Both the position numbers and the translations under genes were made by a program. A DNA stretch of 64,000 nt from Glossina fuscipes (lineage: Eukaryota > Arthropoda > Insecta > Diptera > Glossinidae): the NCBI RefSeq assembly GCF_014805625.2, contig NW_023998415.1:12294157-12358156 (forward strand). Reading direction: 5' to 3'. A model generated the notes under the pieces. That model was not told where the DNA came from, did not search any database, and saw nothing but the letters and a program-made list of their open reading frames with translations. Shown one piece after another: positions 1-13,000 of this stretch; the first letter of the stretch is position 1, and each line of letters starts with the position of its first letter.

Positions 1-33
<33 letters not shown>

Positions 34-825
34 TTACATAATAAAGTGATACTCATTGTAAGTATTTAGCAAGCATAATTAAGAACGTTATAGTCGGGCT
101 ACGCCGATTAATCGATACCCTGCACAATGTCAGCTTACACAGTTATTCACTTGTCTTGGCAATAATATACCAAAAATTATGCATTGTCTTCTTGCAAAGG
201 GCATTCGTTCCATGTAAGCCCGCGTTTGTGGAGGAGCATGCCCAAAAGATCAAATGATCTGATCCCAATTTAGCAAATTTATTGCACTTGACAAAAACTA
301 TATTATTTTTCAGTTTCTGTCATAAATATTTAGAAATTAGACTTTCTCGCCATACAAGAGGTAACTTTTCAAGATAACCCTTATACACGTTGGAGGTCTA
401 AAAAATAGATCTATGTGATCTCAAGCCCTTATCGTTAATATTTTTGCTATATTATAACTACGAACCAATTTTATTGATAAAATATTTAAAATTAAATCTT
501 TTCTTCAAGTCTTTGTACTATGCATGAGAGAGCTTATATGGAAAACTTGTATTGCTTAGGACCCATGTGCTTCACATTTAATTCACTCAGTTTTCATATC
601 AAATTGCTATTGTGGTTAAATTTCCATCGCAAAACATTAATCATTAGGCCTTTTTTGGTATACATGAATTTACATTTCCTGACATTTCTTATATACGGAC
701 TAATAACTAGACCTATATGGTCCAAATTCGGTAAGGTTGATTTTTTTTTTTTCAGTATACTATTATTAGCCAATGTTCACCACGAAATATTGAATATTAG
801 ACCGTTTTACATAATAAAGACCAAG
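1..825. other. AT-rich intergenic DNA at the window edge
   Basis: The window opens with a run of 32 T. The rest is AT-rich and I see no gene. Between about 610 and 825 similar segments recur roughly every 65-90 bases around 'taggcc', 'ctagacc' and 'ttagacc' (near 645, 711 and 799), which suggests a decayed short tandem repeat. A 118-residue open frame at 520-876 crosses this stretch and runs out of frame into the start of the following pseudogene; it has no recognisable domain and I do not call it a gene. Confidence 0.5.
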
Positions 826-2570
826 TTTCATATTTTAAAATGTCGAATATATGAATATATCCTTTGCTGGACGTAAAATTGATTATCAACGCCGCATTTT
901 AACTTTATTACGTACAAATTTTGATTTGATTTCCCACAAAAAAAAGAGAAGTTTAGGCGCAATCCTTAGTTGAACAACAACAAGGCACTCTGTACGGTCC
1001 TCCAGATCCGAAAAAAATGTATTCACAAATGCAAATGCAGCCGAATCCCGGCAATTTAGTCTCCGCTGCAGCAGCTAATGCTCAAATGCCTGGAGGCGCA
1101 CAGCAAATATTAAATCCAGCAGCAGCTGCCGGTATGCCGCTGACCGTTCCACCCGGTAATAATGTGGTGCCATTTATGCATGCTATACCCACGCAAATGC
1201 CCATTCATCCGGATGTATGTTTAAAAAAGCTGGCTTTTTACGACTTCTTAGGTACATTGATTAAACCCTCATCGCTGGTACCTCGTAATGCCCAACGCAT
1301 GCAAGAGGTGCCATTTTACTTTACATTGACACCGCAACAGGCTACAGAGATTGCTTCAAATCGTGACATTCGTAACAGCTCAGAAGTTGAACATGCTATC
1401 CAAGTGCAATTGCGTTTCTGTTTGCTGGAGACATCTTGTGACCAAGATGATTGCTTTCCACCTAGTGTGGCCGTTAAGGTGAATAACAAAATGTGTCAGC
1501 TACCGAATGCATTACCACAAACGCGTCCAAATATGGAACCCAAAAGACCTCCACGTCCTATAAATGTAACCTCAAATGTTAAACTATCGCTGACAGTAAC
1601 AAATACCATTACTGTACAATGGTCGCCGGATTATACTCGCGGATATTGCATCGTTGTTTATCGCTGTTAAGAAATTAACATCTGGCCAACTATTGACACG
1701 ACTGAAAACTAAAGGTGTAAAGCCAGCGGATTATACTCGAGCTCTAATTAAAGAAAAATTGCGCGAAGATGCTGATTGTGAGATTGCCACGACAATGCTG
1801 AAGGTCACTTTAAATTGTCCTTTGGGAAAAATGAAGATGTCCATACCATACTCATTTGCAATGTTTCGATGCCAACTTGTATTTGCAAATGAATGAACGC
1901 AAACGTACGTGGAATTGTCCTGTGCCTGCATAATAAGCCTCCAGCTTTCGATAATCTTGTAATTGAAGGTTATTTTCAAGAGGTTTTAGCTTCAAATCTA
2001 TTGAAATCTGATGATGCCGAAATTCAATTGCACAAAGATGGTTCATGGAGTACACATAGCTTAAGAGCAGATTCGCAAATCTTAGATATACCCACTAAGC
2101 CGGTGGAAAAAGTGGAAGTAATTTCAGACGATATAGAACTCATTACCACAGAGGATGTTAAGCCAATTAAAGCCGCTGCTGTTTCGGTTACAGTTACTTC
2201 GAACGAGTTACCTTCCTCCACCACAAATAGCGAAACAGTGGACTTAACTTTAAGTGATTCGGATGATGACGATACGCCATTGGCTAAGAGACGGCCTGCG
2301 TGTAAGATCAATACTTCATCTGCAACTTCATCCACCGTGTCCACATCAAATATAAACGGTAATTCAGCAATAGCGGGTCAGCATCGTGGCGTGGATGTGC
2401 AGCAGAAAACTGATGCTGATCTAACAATTATCTGTTTAGATTCACCCTCGCCGCCCTCAACTCCAGTTCGATCTCCCAAAATAGATGTGTCGTCGATGAA
2501 CGATTTCAAAGTTTATCAAAATAAAGACGCGAATAAATTCTTAGAAAATCCTCCATCCTGCGAAAGATGA
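826..2570 (+). pseudogene. Su(var)2-10: Intronless decayed copy of Su(var)2-10 (PIAS SUMO E3 ligase)
   Basis: The intact gene encodes the fly PIAS-type E3 SUMO ligase, a nuclear protein of chromatin and JAK/STAT regulation. In order, in changing frames, this copy shows: a SAP-like segment (about 826-935, core NISFAGRK then LLRTNFDLISHK); a linker EQQQGTLYGPPDPKK; a PINIT domain (about 1200-1650, HPDVCLKKLAFYD through VQLRFC); a remnant SP-RING (about 1790-1960, [13 protein letters not shown], then [17 protein letters not shown] in another frame); the segment FDNLVIEGYFQEVLASNLLKS; and an acidic SUMO-interaction motif VDLTLSDSDDDD (about 2237-2275). Breaks: a frameshift in an A run near 940, an in-frame TAG near 955, a one-base insertion near 1660, loss of about 17 bases near 1850 that removes RING Cys ligands, and an insertion plus stop near 1925-1935. 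All domains lie in 1.7 kb without introns, although the fly parent gene is multi-exon (known of the family), so I infer a processed pseudogene. The 217- and 225-residue open frames left inside it suggest it is fairly young. No poly(A) tail or target-site duplication was found. Confidence 0.85.
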
Positions 2571-4564
2571 TTCATTTTATTATCCCGAAATATATCCGTG
2601 CCAGAGCCAATTTTATATTTTTTATAAAATGTAATGAATTATTACGCATTTGTTTAAAGGGGAATGTCAAATATTTTTTTTTTCAAGTTCTTTTCCCCTT
2701 GTTCTGCGTATACCAATATACACTTGTATTGCATCGAAAACTTTTGAAATTTTTTTTGCATAAAACGGCTTTTTAAAGTGAAGCGTTATGTGGTCGAGAG
2801 TGGTCGAAAAAGTTGATCGATCCGAACAATTTTCAATAGGATTTTCAAGCTTATATCGATTCAGAAAATGATTCATCCATTATCCATCACTTAAGAAGAA
2901 GGAGAAAGAAACTTTAATTGTATATGAATTACGGGCGAATACATGGATCAATTATTTGGTTTTCGAACTTAAATTGACGCGAATGACAAGGAGAAAAATG
3001 AAAATCACTTTTGTTTTTTCAAAAAACATGTTTAGGTTCCAATCATGATTTCAATAGATGGAGAAATGCTCTGTAGACAAATCGAAAGGCATGGCTTATT
3101 CGTTTGTGTTATGCACGTCGGCGAAATGTTTAACTTTCTAATGGTATAACTCAATAATATGGTCTCTATGATCAGTGTAAAAGTATTAATTTTCCTTGAC
3201 TTGCATGGGTTTGCCACTTGACCTGGACAGATAATTATTTCCGTTTTCCCTTTCCATCAATAAAAGAAAATTCGTTGGAAATTCCTTCCATATTCTCTCA
3301 ATGAGGAAGGAAATCGATATTAATATTGAGCATAATGTTGTGGCGACCATTTTGCTATTAACACTTGGCAGTCACGGGCAGTAAAATCGATTAAAAGATT
3401 TTCTTTTTTCGTTAGTTCAAGTTTTATGCTGGGTAGATCGACTCCGATTTCCATCTCTTTAAGACATGCGACGGTTTGCTGAACTGGTACGTATTCTTAG
3501 CCCTCCTATGACCCACTTTTTTATAATCCCCTACCCGTATGTCACTAACTTCGACATTATCTAAATAAAAGATCGATTTCAGAGGACGGTTGTCATCCGC
3601 ACTTTAACATATATCTGTTCAATTTACTTAATCTTCCATTGGCAAGGGGTTATAGTGTCTTCGAAGGATTAAAAAAATGATGTTTGTCCAAATTTGTTTT
3701 TTTTTTTTTTTTTTTGTTTGTAATATATTAAAAGACCTATTTTAATCAAGATTTCAAGTATGTATATAAAAAAAAAAAGCTTGGTTAATATTTTAAAAAA
3801 GATTTACTTTAAAAATTCATGAAATTCCACCGTTAAAGCGTCTCATCATTAGAAAAAGGTATCCTCGCGATAGATGGGATAACTCGTAATCGCAAAAAAT
3901 CAACCACAGTTCATGTTCGAAAAAAAAAACGGATGCAAAAGTGAGAACAAAAATGAAATATCAATTCTTGTCAGGACTGAAGGCAAAAAAAAAAAAGGAT
4001 AATTTCCGGAAATTTTATGATCGATAGATTTTTCATTCGTTAGTAAGAAAAATGTCTATTTTATCGACAACTGTAAATTGACTACTCGTTATAGTAAGTC
4101 GATAATCGACCGGGTAATTAAGTATGTCCGTTTAGCTTAAGCGCCGTGCTTTTGGCAAAAAAAGATTATATTGAAATGTTTATGAATAACGCTCTTACGT
4201 TTTTGTCTCATGCTATTTACTTGATAATGCGGTTTAAAATTGTAAAATTTTATAGATGTTCAATAAATGTCGACGTTCGCTTGTAAATTAGTCAGTTCGC
4301 TATACGTCAATAATTCGATTTGTTGTTACTTCATCAGAAACTGTAAATGAAATACTTTGGAAACTAGTGTAACTACTTCATCAGTCAACAGCAAAAGTAG
4401 GTGCATAAAGTTGTCTTTTTTTCGTCTTACTATGAATGCGTACACATGCAGATAGCGTACACATGTTTAACTTAATAGACTTTTTCATCGCTTGTTTAAG
4501 TGCAATTATAAGCAATTTGTAGCATTTTATGTCGGTTAAGTATGCACACTCTGTCTGTAGCTGT

Positions 4565-4621
<57 letters not shown>

Positions 4622-7340
4622 TTTATTTTTTTTATTTTTTTTTTTTTCTTCAAGATATTATACAGAATTGTTAAAGAAAGAATGAATGAATGATTGACTT
4701 TACTATTGTCACGATAAGTTGCTAACACAATGGCCCAAAAGTTATTGATTGCAAAAAATGCAAAAAAATAAATAAATAAATAAATAATAATAATAATTAA
4801 AAATTTCATAAAATATATATTAAACTTGTTCAACGGGAATAGCGAGCTCGATTTAATCATGTCATGGTCATAGGCGCAAGTAGATCAGATCAACATGGAT
4901 CCAATAATCTTTTTTCTTAAATTATGGAATTTTCTATCTCTTAGATCATATATGAAATATTTATTCCTTTTGAAATTGTGACAATTCTCAATTTCTTTGA
5001 AACTGTTGAATATGGAGCCAAAATAAGTGCTCACTTTTATTGATGGCATTTAGTGTGCACGTTTTTAATATATAAAATTACAACTACAAGTGTAATATTT
5101 GCACTTCTTTTTCACTTACTTGATTGTTACTATTTTTTTTTTTTTTTTTTTTTTTTGTGTTGGAATCCAATGTTTGTTTCTTATTAACAAACGATTGTCA
5201 TTAATGAAGAACAAGCACTTTGTGAAGCACTTACTTACAGACATACTTTGCTTATCTAAAGCAATCATAACGTTACCGATTCGCAAAACAAATGAAACCA
5301 TCGAATATGTACTAAAGTATTTTTTTCTTTTCTTTTTTAATTTATGCATAAATCAAAATCACAATAACAGAAAAACATTTACTAGATACGTTCAGTTAAT
5401 ATATTTGTACTATAATGAAAGTAAAAACATTTGCTCGTCTATTCATGAATTAATTTATATACCGGTATAACTATATAAGCAAGAAAGCAGAGTGGATTTA
5501 TTTGACAGATGGCAAATAAAGCGGTCATAGAAAACTACTTAATTGGAGTCATTGTTATTGTTAAGAATTAGGAATAGATAGATATTACACAATCTTACAC
5601 GATTATTGCACGATGATTAAGTTTTCCCTGCCTGTTCAATTATTTCACATATCTTTTTTTTTTTAATTTTTTTTTGTTTTTAGCATTCGTTTACAAAGAA
5701 TGTGGTTCTTATCAAGCGTAATACATGGAATACATGGATGAAATAATCGAATTACTTTCCTAAGAAAATCATTATGTCTTTGAGTTTAAGTGAAGGTAAG
5801 GCCCTATTCACGTAGTTTGTAGTTGAAAATTCCACAACTGCACATTATAATTTGTAAAAACAAAAAAGTAAAAGATAACAATTACGTTGGACTATGTCGA
5901 AAAATCAAATTAATCTGTTTGTGCCCTTGTCAACGATATCAGAAAGATTCTTAAATCACAAACTTTACTCTTTGCTCTCTAATTTTGTCTTTGCAGTATG
6001 TCATGTTATGTCTGTTCATGTGTATGTTCATATTATATGTTGCAGCAACACTTACACTTTTTCATTACGTTACGTTCGCAGTGTCATAGTACCTATGCCT
6101 TACATCACTTACGGTAAAGTTTTATTAAGTTTATGCGGATATTCGCAAAATTAGAGATCATTCGAGATAAATATGCTATCTATCTAAACGACGTCTAATT
6201 TTTAATAGTTTATAATGGAAATGCGTGGAGAATAATAACAAAGTCTTTATTGAATCTATTAAGTTTACTCAATGCGCACCAACCGGTAAGAATTCTCATG
6301 AGAAGCAATCTTCACAGATTTATTTGAGTCTCTCCCTAGACCTAATAAAATTGTCAACTTTTATTTAAGGTAAGTACTTAATGTCTTTTAGAACATCTTG
6401 GCACTGTTCCTCGTATGAATGATCATAGCCGATATGATCATAAGCGATGTCATTGAAATGTTTGTTTTTATTTTGTAATAAAGTTAAAATTTTTTTTTTT
6501 TTTTACCAATATTGAAACTGATAATAAAACTTTAATGCCTTTAAATGTCTATAATTCCTTTTTAAGTACACGTGAAAAATTGTATAATTATTATATTAAA
6601 ATAATATCAAAGCTAGAAGAACCACTCAGCCGTGAACATTTCAGAGAGAATACCGTGCTTATTATATTAACCCATATGCGTGGAATGGAGAATACATGAC
6701 AAGGAATTTAATAAGTTGGAAAATTATATACGGCTGTCACCTAATCTTTTACACCCATCATTTTCATCATAAGAAAAACAAAAAAAAGAAAAAATTGAAA
6801 AAATCTCTATAACACTGAACGGGTGCGGCAAGTTCCTATCATTTCTTGCCATGTGTACTTGGAGATTTTTAACGTCTCTCTATCGTCATTTGTGAATAAT
6901 TAACAGAAAATCCAGAAAGCGTAAATACTGTAAGCTGAAGGAACATCTTAATATTACACGGTTGGTCAGACGAGCATATGGAAGATCGAGCGGACGGACA
7001 TTCTCGAATGCAATTCGAGCTTGGAGATGCTTCTGCGTGCTATAACAGTTTTGACAGAATGAATAGCCGCCTCGTTAAATCATATAACTTTGTTTTGTTT
7101 TTATAGATTCATCGCTGTTTTACCTATCAAAATCGATTCACATTGGAACTTTAAAATTTAGTCAAAAATTTGGTTGAAGGCAAGTAATAGATTCAACTGT
7201 TTATAAGTTAATACAATTGATTTTATTTTGACAGCTTGTGCCCCACGCATGCACGGAACGCAAGCATTCTGCTTTATCACTTAACCTCTCTTCGAAGTAT
7301 ATTGATGTTGCCAAACGATTTATGGTTGGCATTCAAAATC
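2571..7340. other. Intergenic, AT-rich, no gene seen
   Basis: I see no coding exon. The first few hundred bases may be the diverged 3' end of the Su(var)2-10 copy, but nothing aligns recognisably after the codons for PPSCER. The stretch holds T runs (3697-3715, 5133-5156), a long TA tract at 4569-4613 running into T-rich sequence to about 4650, and short A runs. The open frames here come from homopolymer and TA tracts. Confidence 0.5.
4569..4613. repeat. (TA)n microsatellite
   Basis: An uninterrupted TA dinucleotide run of about 45 bases, followed directly by a T-rich tract. Confidence 0.95.
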
Positions 7341-7922
7341 ATGGAGATAATCGTGTAAGCAGGCGAGAATCGCCGGGGTAATCTAATCACGTGGCAAATA
7401 TCCTGGCGATTATCGCCAAATGCACTCTCTCAGTTATATCAAATTTGGCGACTATAAACCAAGCGAAGTTACCACAAATCTCTTTTTTAAAGCTGCCTTT
7501 GTAAAAAAACAGCTGCAAAAGAAAAATATAAACATATTAATTAAAAAATTAAAAGAACATTAATGAAACGTCAAGTGTGTCCTCAAAAAGAAAAAAAATG
7601 TTGGTAAAAGTAAGTACAATTTTTTTTTAAATATAGAGTTAAATATTGTCTAAAACAAATTTTAAATAATTTCCAATAATTTTCCATTCATTTCATTATG
7701 CATGCATGCATAGTTTACCATATGTAATTTATTTATACAAAACAAATAAACGTCAATTTGGCTCTCAATTTTTACGTTTCTCTCAGCTGTTGGTGTATTG
7801 TTATGTAAAATTTAATCGAAAGTATTGGAAAGCTGGCGACGACGATACCTGATTAACCTCTCCGCGATAATCAATTATCTTCTATCATGGCGATAATCGC
7901 CTGCTTACATGATTACCTCCCA
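7341..7922. mobile_element. MITE-like element with about 35-bp terminal inverted repeats
   Basis: The left end (7341-7374) and the reverse complement of the right end (7886-7922) match closely. Both read GGAG-(A/G)-TAATC-(A/G)-TGTAAGCAGGCGA followed by ATCGCC, with a one-base gap near the tip. Inside each end is a further copy of the motif: 'ggggtaatc' near 7375 on the left and 'gagaggttaatc' in reverse on the right. The palindrome core GGCGAT(A/T)ATCGCC also recurs (near 7410 and 7893). The interior of about 500 bases is AT-rich with no coding potential. This architecture, two long inverted termini with subterminal repeats and no transposase, is that of a non-autonomous DNA element. I see no clear target-site duplication, so the superfamily is unassigned. 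Confidence 0.65.
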
Positions 7923-9429
7923 CATATGTAGATCTGTCAATGGAAAATTACTATTATTTTTTTTCCTATTTTCCACTATATGTTTTGTTGAGCGGCACAA
8001 AGTAGTTCATAGCCGTATATGGATACATACTTTAGTTTAAAGTTACGATACGTATATATTAATAGATACATGTATTACTTTATAGTTATAACATGCATGT
8101 GACACTTTTTTCGAACATATGTACGCAGTTGCCACATGCCATTCCGTTCATCGTAAGTCTGTAATAAGAAGAATTTTTTTTCAACAGCACATTATTAATT
8201 TCAACATCTACATATACTTCTTATCTATTTCTTTTAACGGCAACTCCCTAAAAAAAAACTAATAATCAGTCATGATAACTCATTCACTTTATAATGTAAT
8301 AACTAATAAATTAAAATACATAAAAAACAATATTATAGCATAAAAATAAAAAGCTATAAAAGAGAAAATATGTTTATATAAATATACTAGGATAACATTC
8401 CATATTTTCACATCCCTTTTTTCCATGTTTTGACCTTTCTCGGTACTATCATCAGTTAACAAACTGACTGATCAAAATTTAACATTCTTAAAATACAACA
8501 CCTTAATATAACATTAAAAAAAAATATTTTTTTTTTTGGGAAAGCAATCACTTAGAAGATATGCTAACATGCGTGGTGCAACACATCAGGGATGGTGTGG
8601 AAAATTGCATACCATTGCCCAATAATAGGAAAAATATCTTTAGTAGAAATTAACAAAGATAATAATAATAAACATTTTTTGGCAATGAAAATAATTCTTC
8701 AAAAAAAAGGCCCACTTGTTCATCCGTTCGAATATTTGCAAAGCAGAAGCATATACAATTCTCTGTTTTTAAGTGAATAAGCGCTATGGTATACGTAAAA
8801 GTTTGTATGTGTGAAAAAAGCAAACATTACACTTGTATGAAGCAAATATAATTAATTGATTTCAATTAAAATTTTAATATTAAGAAATATGCAGATATAT
8901 TTTATTATTAAATAAAATGATCTTATAATTTACTATACTCATCCTTATCTATTTTTCTCATTTTTTTATATATACATATATTTATTAATTTTATTTATCT
9001 ACACATGAATATGTGACATATTTTCTCCAATTTTGCATATCACACATGAAATACTCTGCCCGGCGCCTATTTGTATTAAATAATTATTATTATTACATTC
9101 TCGAATTACACGATTATACAAATGGATAAAATACTAAAAACTAGTCCTCAATCCTAGCTTATGCAATTTAAACTGTTTTTTGTTTTTTCGATTATCGGCA
9201 TGCGGTCGTTCGAAAAACTACGAATTTTTGTATAATAAGACTCTTAACGTAAAGTCCAGTAAGTGGTTTCTATGCTTGCCGTAGCCATCATCTGTGGTAA
9301 ACCAATCGATTGATTTCGTCGCTATCTTATCAAAAATTAGTTTCCTAATACCTAGCCTATGATTATTTTCATATCATTCTGTCCCGTACATATTATTTTT
9401 CTACTTTCAAAAATTTCATATTTGACATT
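7923..9429. other. Intergenic, no gene seen
   Basis: AT-rich sequence with short A and T runs and scattered TAT-rich stretches. I recognise no coding exon, RNA gene or element. Confidence 0.5.
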
Positions 9430-9434
9430 TTGTA

Positions 9435-10080
9435 GATATTGCGTTTCTGCGCTCTTTTCTGTGGTGTATGAAAATTTCGAACAAACTGCATGAACAATCT
9501 TGCTTTGTCATGCAAGTCAAACACTTTTCACAGCGTACTTTTTTGAATATATCTACGTATATGATATATCCTGAAAAAATACATCTGTGCCTTTTCTTCC
9601 GCTTGATTCGTTAGAAGACGTTTCCGATGTATCTGCTTCATCATCACAATCAATATTAAAGTCGTTTGCTTCTGTATAAGTATCGTCACCGTCTTCCGTC
9701 TTCCTGACTTAAGTGGGTAGCTTCTTCCAATGGATATATGTCCACAAGTCCTTCTTTACTCTCCGGTTGCAGGCTCTATATATTATTTCTTCTCGTCAAT
9801 TGAAAACATATCATCGTCCTATTTATAATTCAAGTTTGACCTGTCGGATTGCGAACGAAGAATCTTCATGATCAATAGTCTTCTCATGAGATACTTTACA
9901 CACACAAGTTTCCGAAAAAATTTTCTAAGCTATCTTGGCTTAATTTTCCAGGCAAAATAAAAATTCCCTCTCCATGTACGTTAAAAATATCCGCGGCAAC
10001 ATTTACCATTTCACTGAAATTTGTCGCAGCATTTGGCGAACATAGAATTTTGAGTTCTTCAATTCTTCAAAATAAACTAT
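9435..10080 (-). pseudogene. P-element/THAP9-like transposase remnant
   Basis: Read on the minus strand, two hallmarks of P-element/THAP9-type transposase C-termini appear in the right order. At about 9990-9905 the frame reads FILPGKLSQDSLENFFGN, matching the family's pattern (L/F)(S/N)QD.LE.FFG. At about 9578-9480 it reads SGYIIYVDIFKKVRCEKC followed by further cysteines, matching the family's GY(V/I)...(I/L).K...C..C zinc-binding motif. Between them the frame is broken by several stops and the base sequence is degraded. No THAP DNA-binding domain and no terminal repeats were found. I infer an old, inactive DNA-transposon remnant. A related superfamily with the same C-terminal fold is possible. 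Confidence 0.6.
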
Positions 10081-13000
10081 GAAAAAAGAATAAATTATAT
10101 TTGTTTGGTACATATACGCTGTTTGTCTCTTTTTTCATATATACACACATATATGTATAGCGTATATTCACAGCATTGTATGTGCTACTGGTTTGCAAAC
10201 ATACGAGAGAAACTATTAATAGAATCTTTGCCAATTCAAATAATGAGAATGAAAGAGCAAGCTATTACATTGCTGCTAATTAATAGCGTTACTGCTGTTA
10301 GTGATAACAGAAATAGAAAAAGTCTGTAACGACCTGCATTTTCGAATTTTGAGCAAAACGTTGGCTCAATTTCTCATTTAGTTGGCTTTGCTATAATGTT
10401 CTTGTTCTGGTTTAGTAAATTCGCAAAGTTATACCATTTAGCAAAGACGTGAACATCAAAATAAAGATTTATTCGTAAATGTGCCTTTCGCAAATGGTTT
10501 GGAAATTTGATCTCCAATAGTAATCTAAGCTTTGCCATCATTACGATTCTTTCTCATTTCGTTGGCTTTGTTAAGCTTTCTTGTCCGTAATCGTATTATT
10601 ATCACAGATACAATTTTTTCATCATATTTCATTCACATTGTTCATGCGGAAATAAGCAACGTACACAATTCTTAAAATGCAAATATTTTTATTTCTTTTT
10701 TTATATGTTGATTTTTAACAATACATTTCTGCGCATTATGATTTCTGAGTGCATCGATATAAATGAGGTCCCTGTAACCATTTATGACAAATATGGTTAT
10801 GCATTAAAAATCGACTAATCAACTAATCAGGTTCCGCTTCTTGAAAGAGGACAATTGCAAACCTTTAAAAAACTATATGTTTCAGGTAAATCAGTCGAAG
10901 GATCAGTCTGCTGGAGAATGTAAACTGACAACACCTTAATTTTCAAAAGCAAAAGAAAATAAGTTTTTTTGCTTATCACTTATAAACTATAGCAGATACG
11001 ATAAAAACTGTGATCCTGTAAAAAAGTGCAAAATTGGAAAAATCGGCCACACCCATTTTCATCATTCATGAAATTTCATTCTTGTGTGGAAACGTTTGCA
11101 AAACCAGCAAGGATGTTCTAAGGTATATTCGTCGGCATGTCTCTCGGAGGTAAACATTTTGAATCCATCCAAGCAGAACCAAGCTGCAAAGTAACGTTAT
11201 GTTTTGCATCTTGCTTTAACCAATATCCCTATCCGTAGTTAAAATTTTACTTTTATAATTGAAATTTTTCCTCACATTTACCCTCACATTTACGCAGGCT
11301 GATGTTGAAAATAGGCCAAATCGCTCCAATGATGAGCGCATAGTGCTTGTTGTTCATGAATTGTGAAAGATAAAGAAGTGAAATTTTCCACATTTATTTT
11401 GTGGATTACAAATTTTGTCTATATATATAAAAACACGACCGTCAATGCAATCTGGTGCAGTCAAATACTTTGTATATTGAAAATAAAAAAACTGACGGAT
11501 TGTGTTTTTCTTATCAGTTCCATTAATCTGGGTGTAAAACAAGAAGGCTTGCAGGACAGAATATAAAATGCTAACGATGTCAATCGTAAATTAAGCAAAG
11601 TGGACTTCAAGATGTGCTGGATTAATTCTGTCTTAATTCTGTCGCGCCAAATAACGCGAGTATAGAGTAGAACAGTTTACAAAGTATAACATAAATATAT
11701 TCATTGTATTTCATACATAATCTGTTAGTAATTTACTTAAAACTTTTAAAGTTCCTTAATAATAGTCTAGTAACAATCACTTGCAATAGTAATTTTATTG
11801 TACCGCTAATTGTGTAGTAGTGTAGTAGTGGGTATAGAAGATTCAACTCCAGCTGAACATAACATTCTCGCTTATTTATCAATTAAATACATTTTGTTCA
11901 TCTACAAGGAATAAATATTGGCTTTTTTTTTAAAATACCCGCCTTCCGACTTCTCTCGAGCACCAAATCATTATTACAAAAGACGCATCTGAAAGCATGC
12001 TTTCGGAATTGCCACAATTGTCACCACTGTAACCGCTTCCCTAACAGGGACTCCGTATTCACCCTTCCAGGCTCAAGACTCACGATTGACCAATGAGATC
12101 ACTGACTCCAGAAGTACACGAAATTCTGACGTTCAATTGAGTGGATACAGTTAACTGGTACAGTTAACTGATTACTAACATCCCATCTACCTTTAATCTC
12201 TCAGAGAAATCCAAACAAATCCTTCGCTTCCTTATTGGTAACAGGGACATCAATATCACCAGCCGATTGCGGAAAGTGAACAATTCACTCGCTTCATCGC
12301 ACACATGCACACTTCGGACTGTACACCACTCGAATAATTTTTCATTGCTTAATTTACTAATTCGCCAAATAGACGACAGGCTGTAGCTCTGTAAGCAGCA
12401 TGATGTGCTTGGTGCACCAGTGTAAAGCCTTACTCACTACAGACAGTTTCATGTGTAAATAATAAACCGGAAACATGACTATGTTTGGTTCGTTTCTTCC
12501 GTTTCTAACCCTAAGGTCGAGAGCTTGAAAAAGTAAAGCACATTGATATAGTAACAAATACTAATATACTCGTAATCCGTGTGTTGAACTTCCCCCTTTA
12601 GGTGGCGAAAATTGGACATTACTCCTAAAGTGATATTGTAAAAACGGAAAGCTTTTTGCTACGAGGAATGTATCGCCAAAAAAGAAACCACTAATATAAT
12701 AAAAAAAAATTTTGATTTAAAACTTAGAGCAGGTTTGGCTATCAGCACGCAACAGATGTATATAACTTTTGAACAACATGTTCATTAATTATACAGAATT
12801 AAGTGACATATTCAAAATTCCCGACAAAGCCTAAACAAGAAAATACCGTGAAAACCTGATTGCGTTACTAAGGTCGCGACATGTGCTACACCGTAGCTCT
12901 CAACACATATAGCGTGGCGCACCGTTTCGTACTTAGTACAATTTTCGCAAGATTTTTCCCACACTATTCACCTTTGGCTTTGACTTTCTCGTTTGGCTTG

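Noticed and set aside
4564..4860. Open frame with Lys- and Tyr/Ile-rich ends
   Set aside because: Made of a TA microsatellite and A/T runs.
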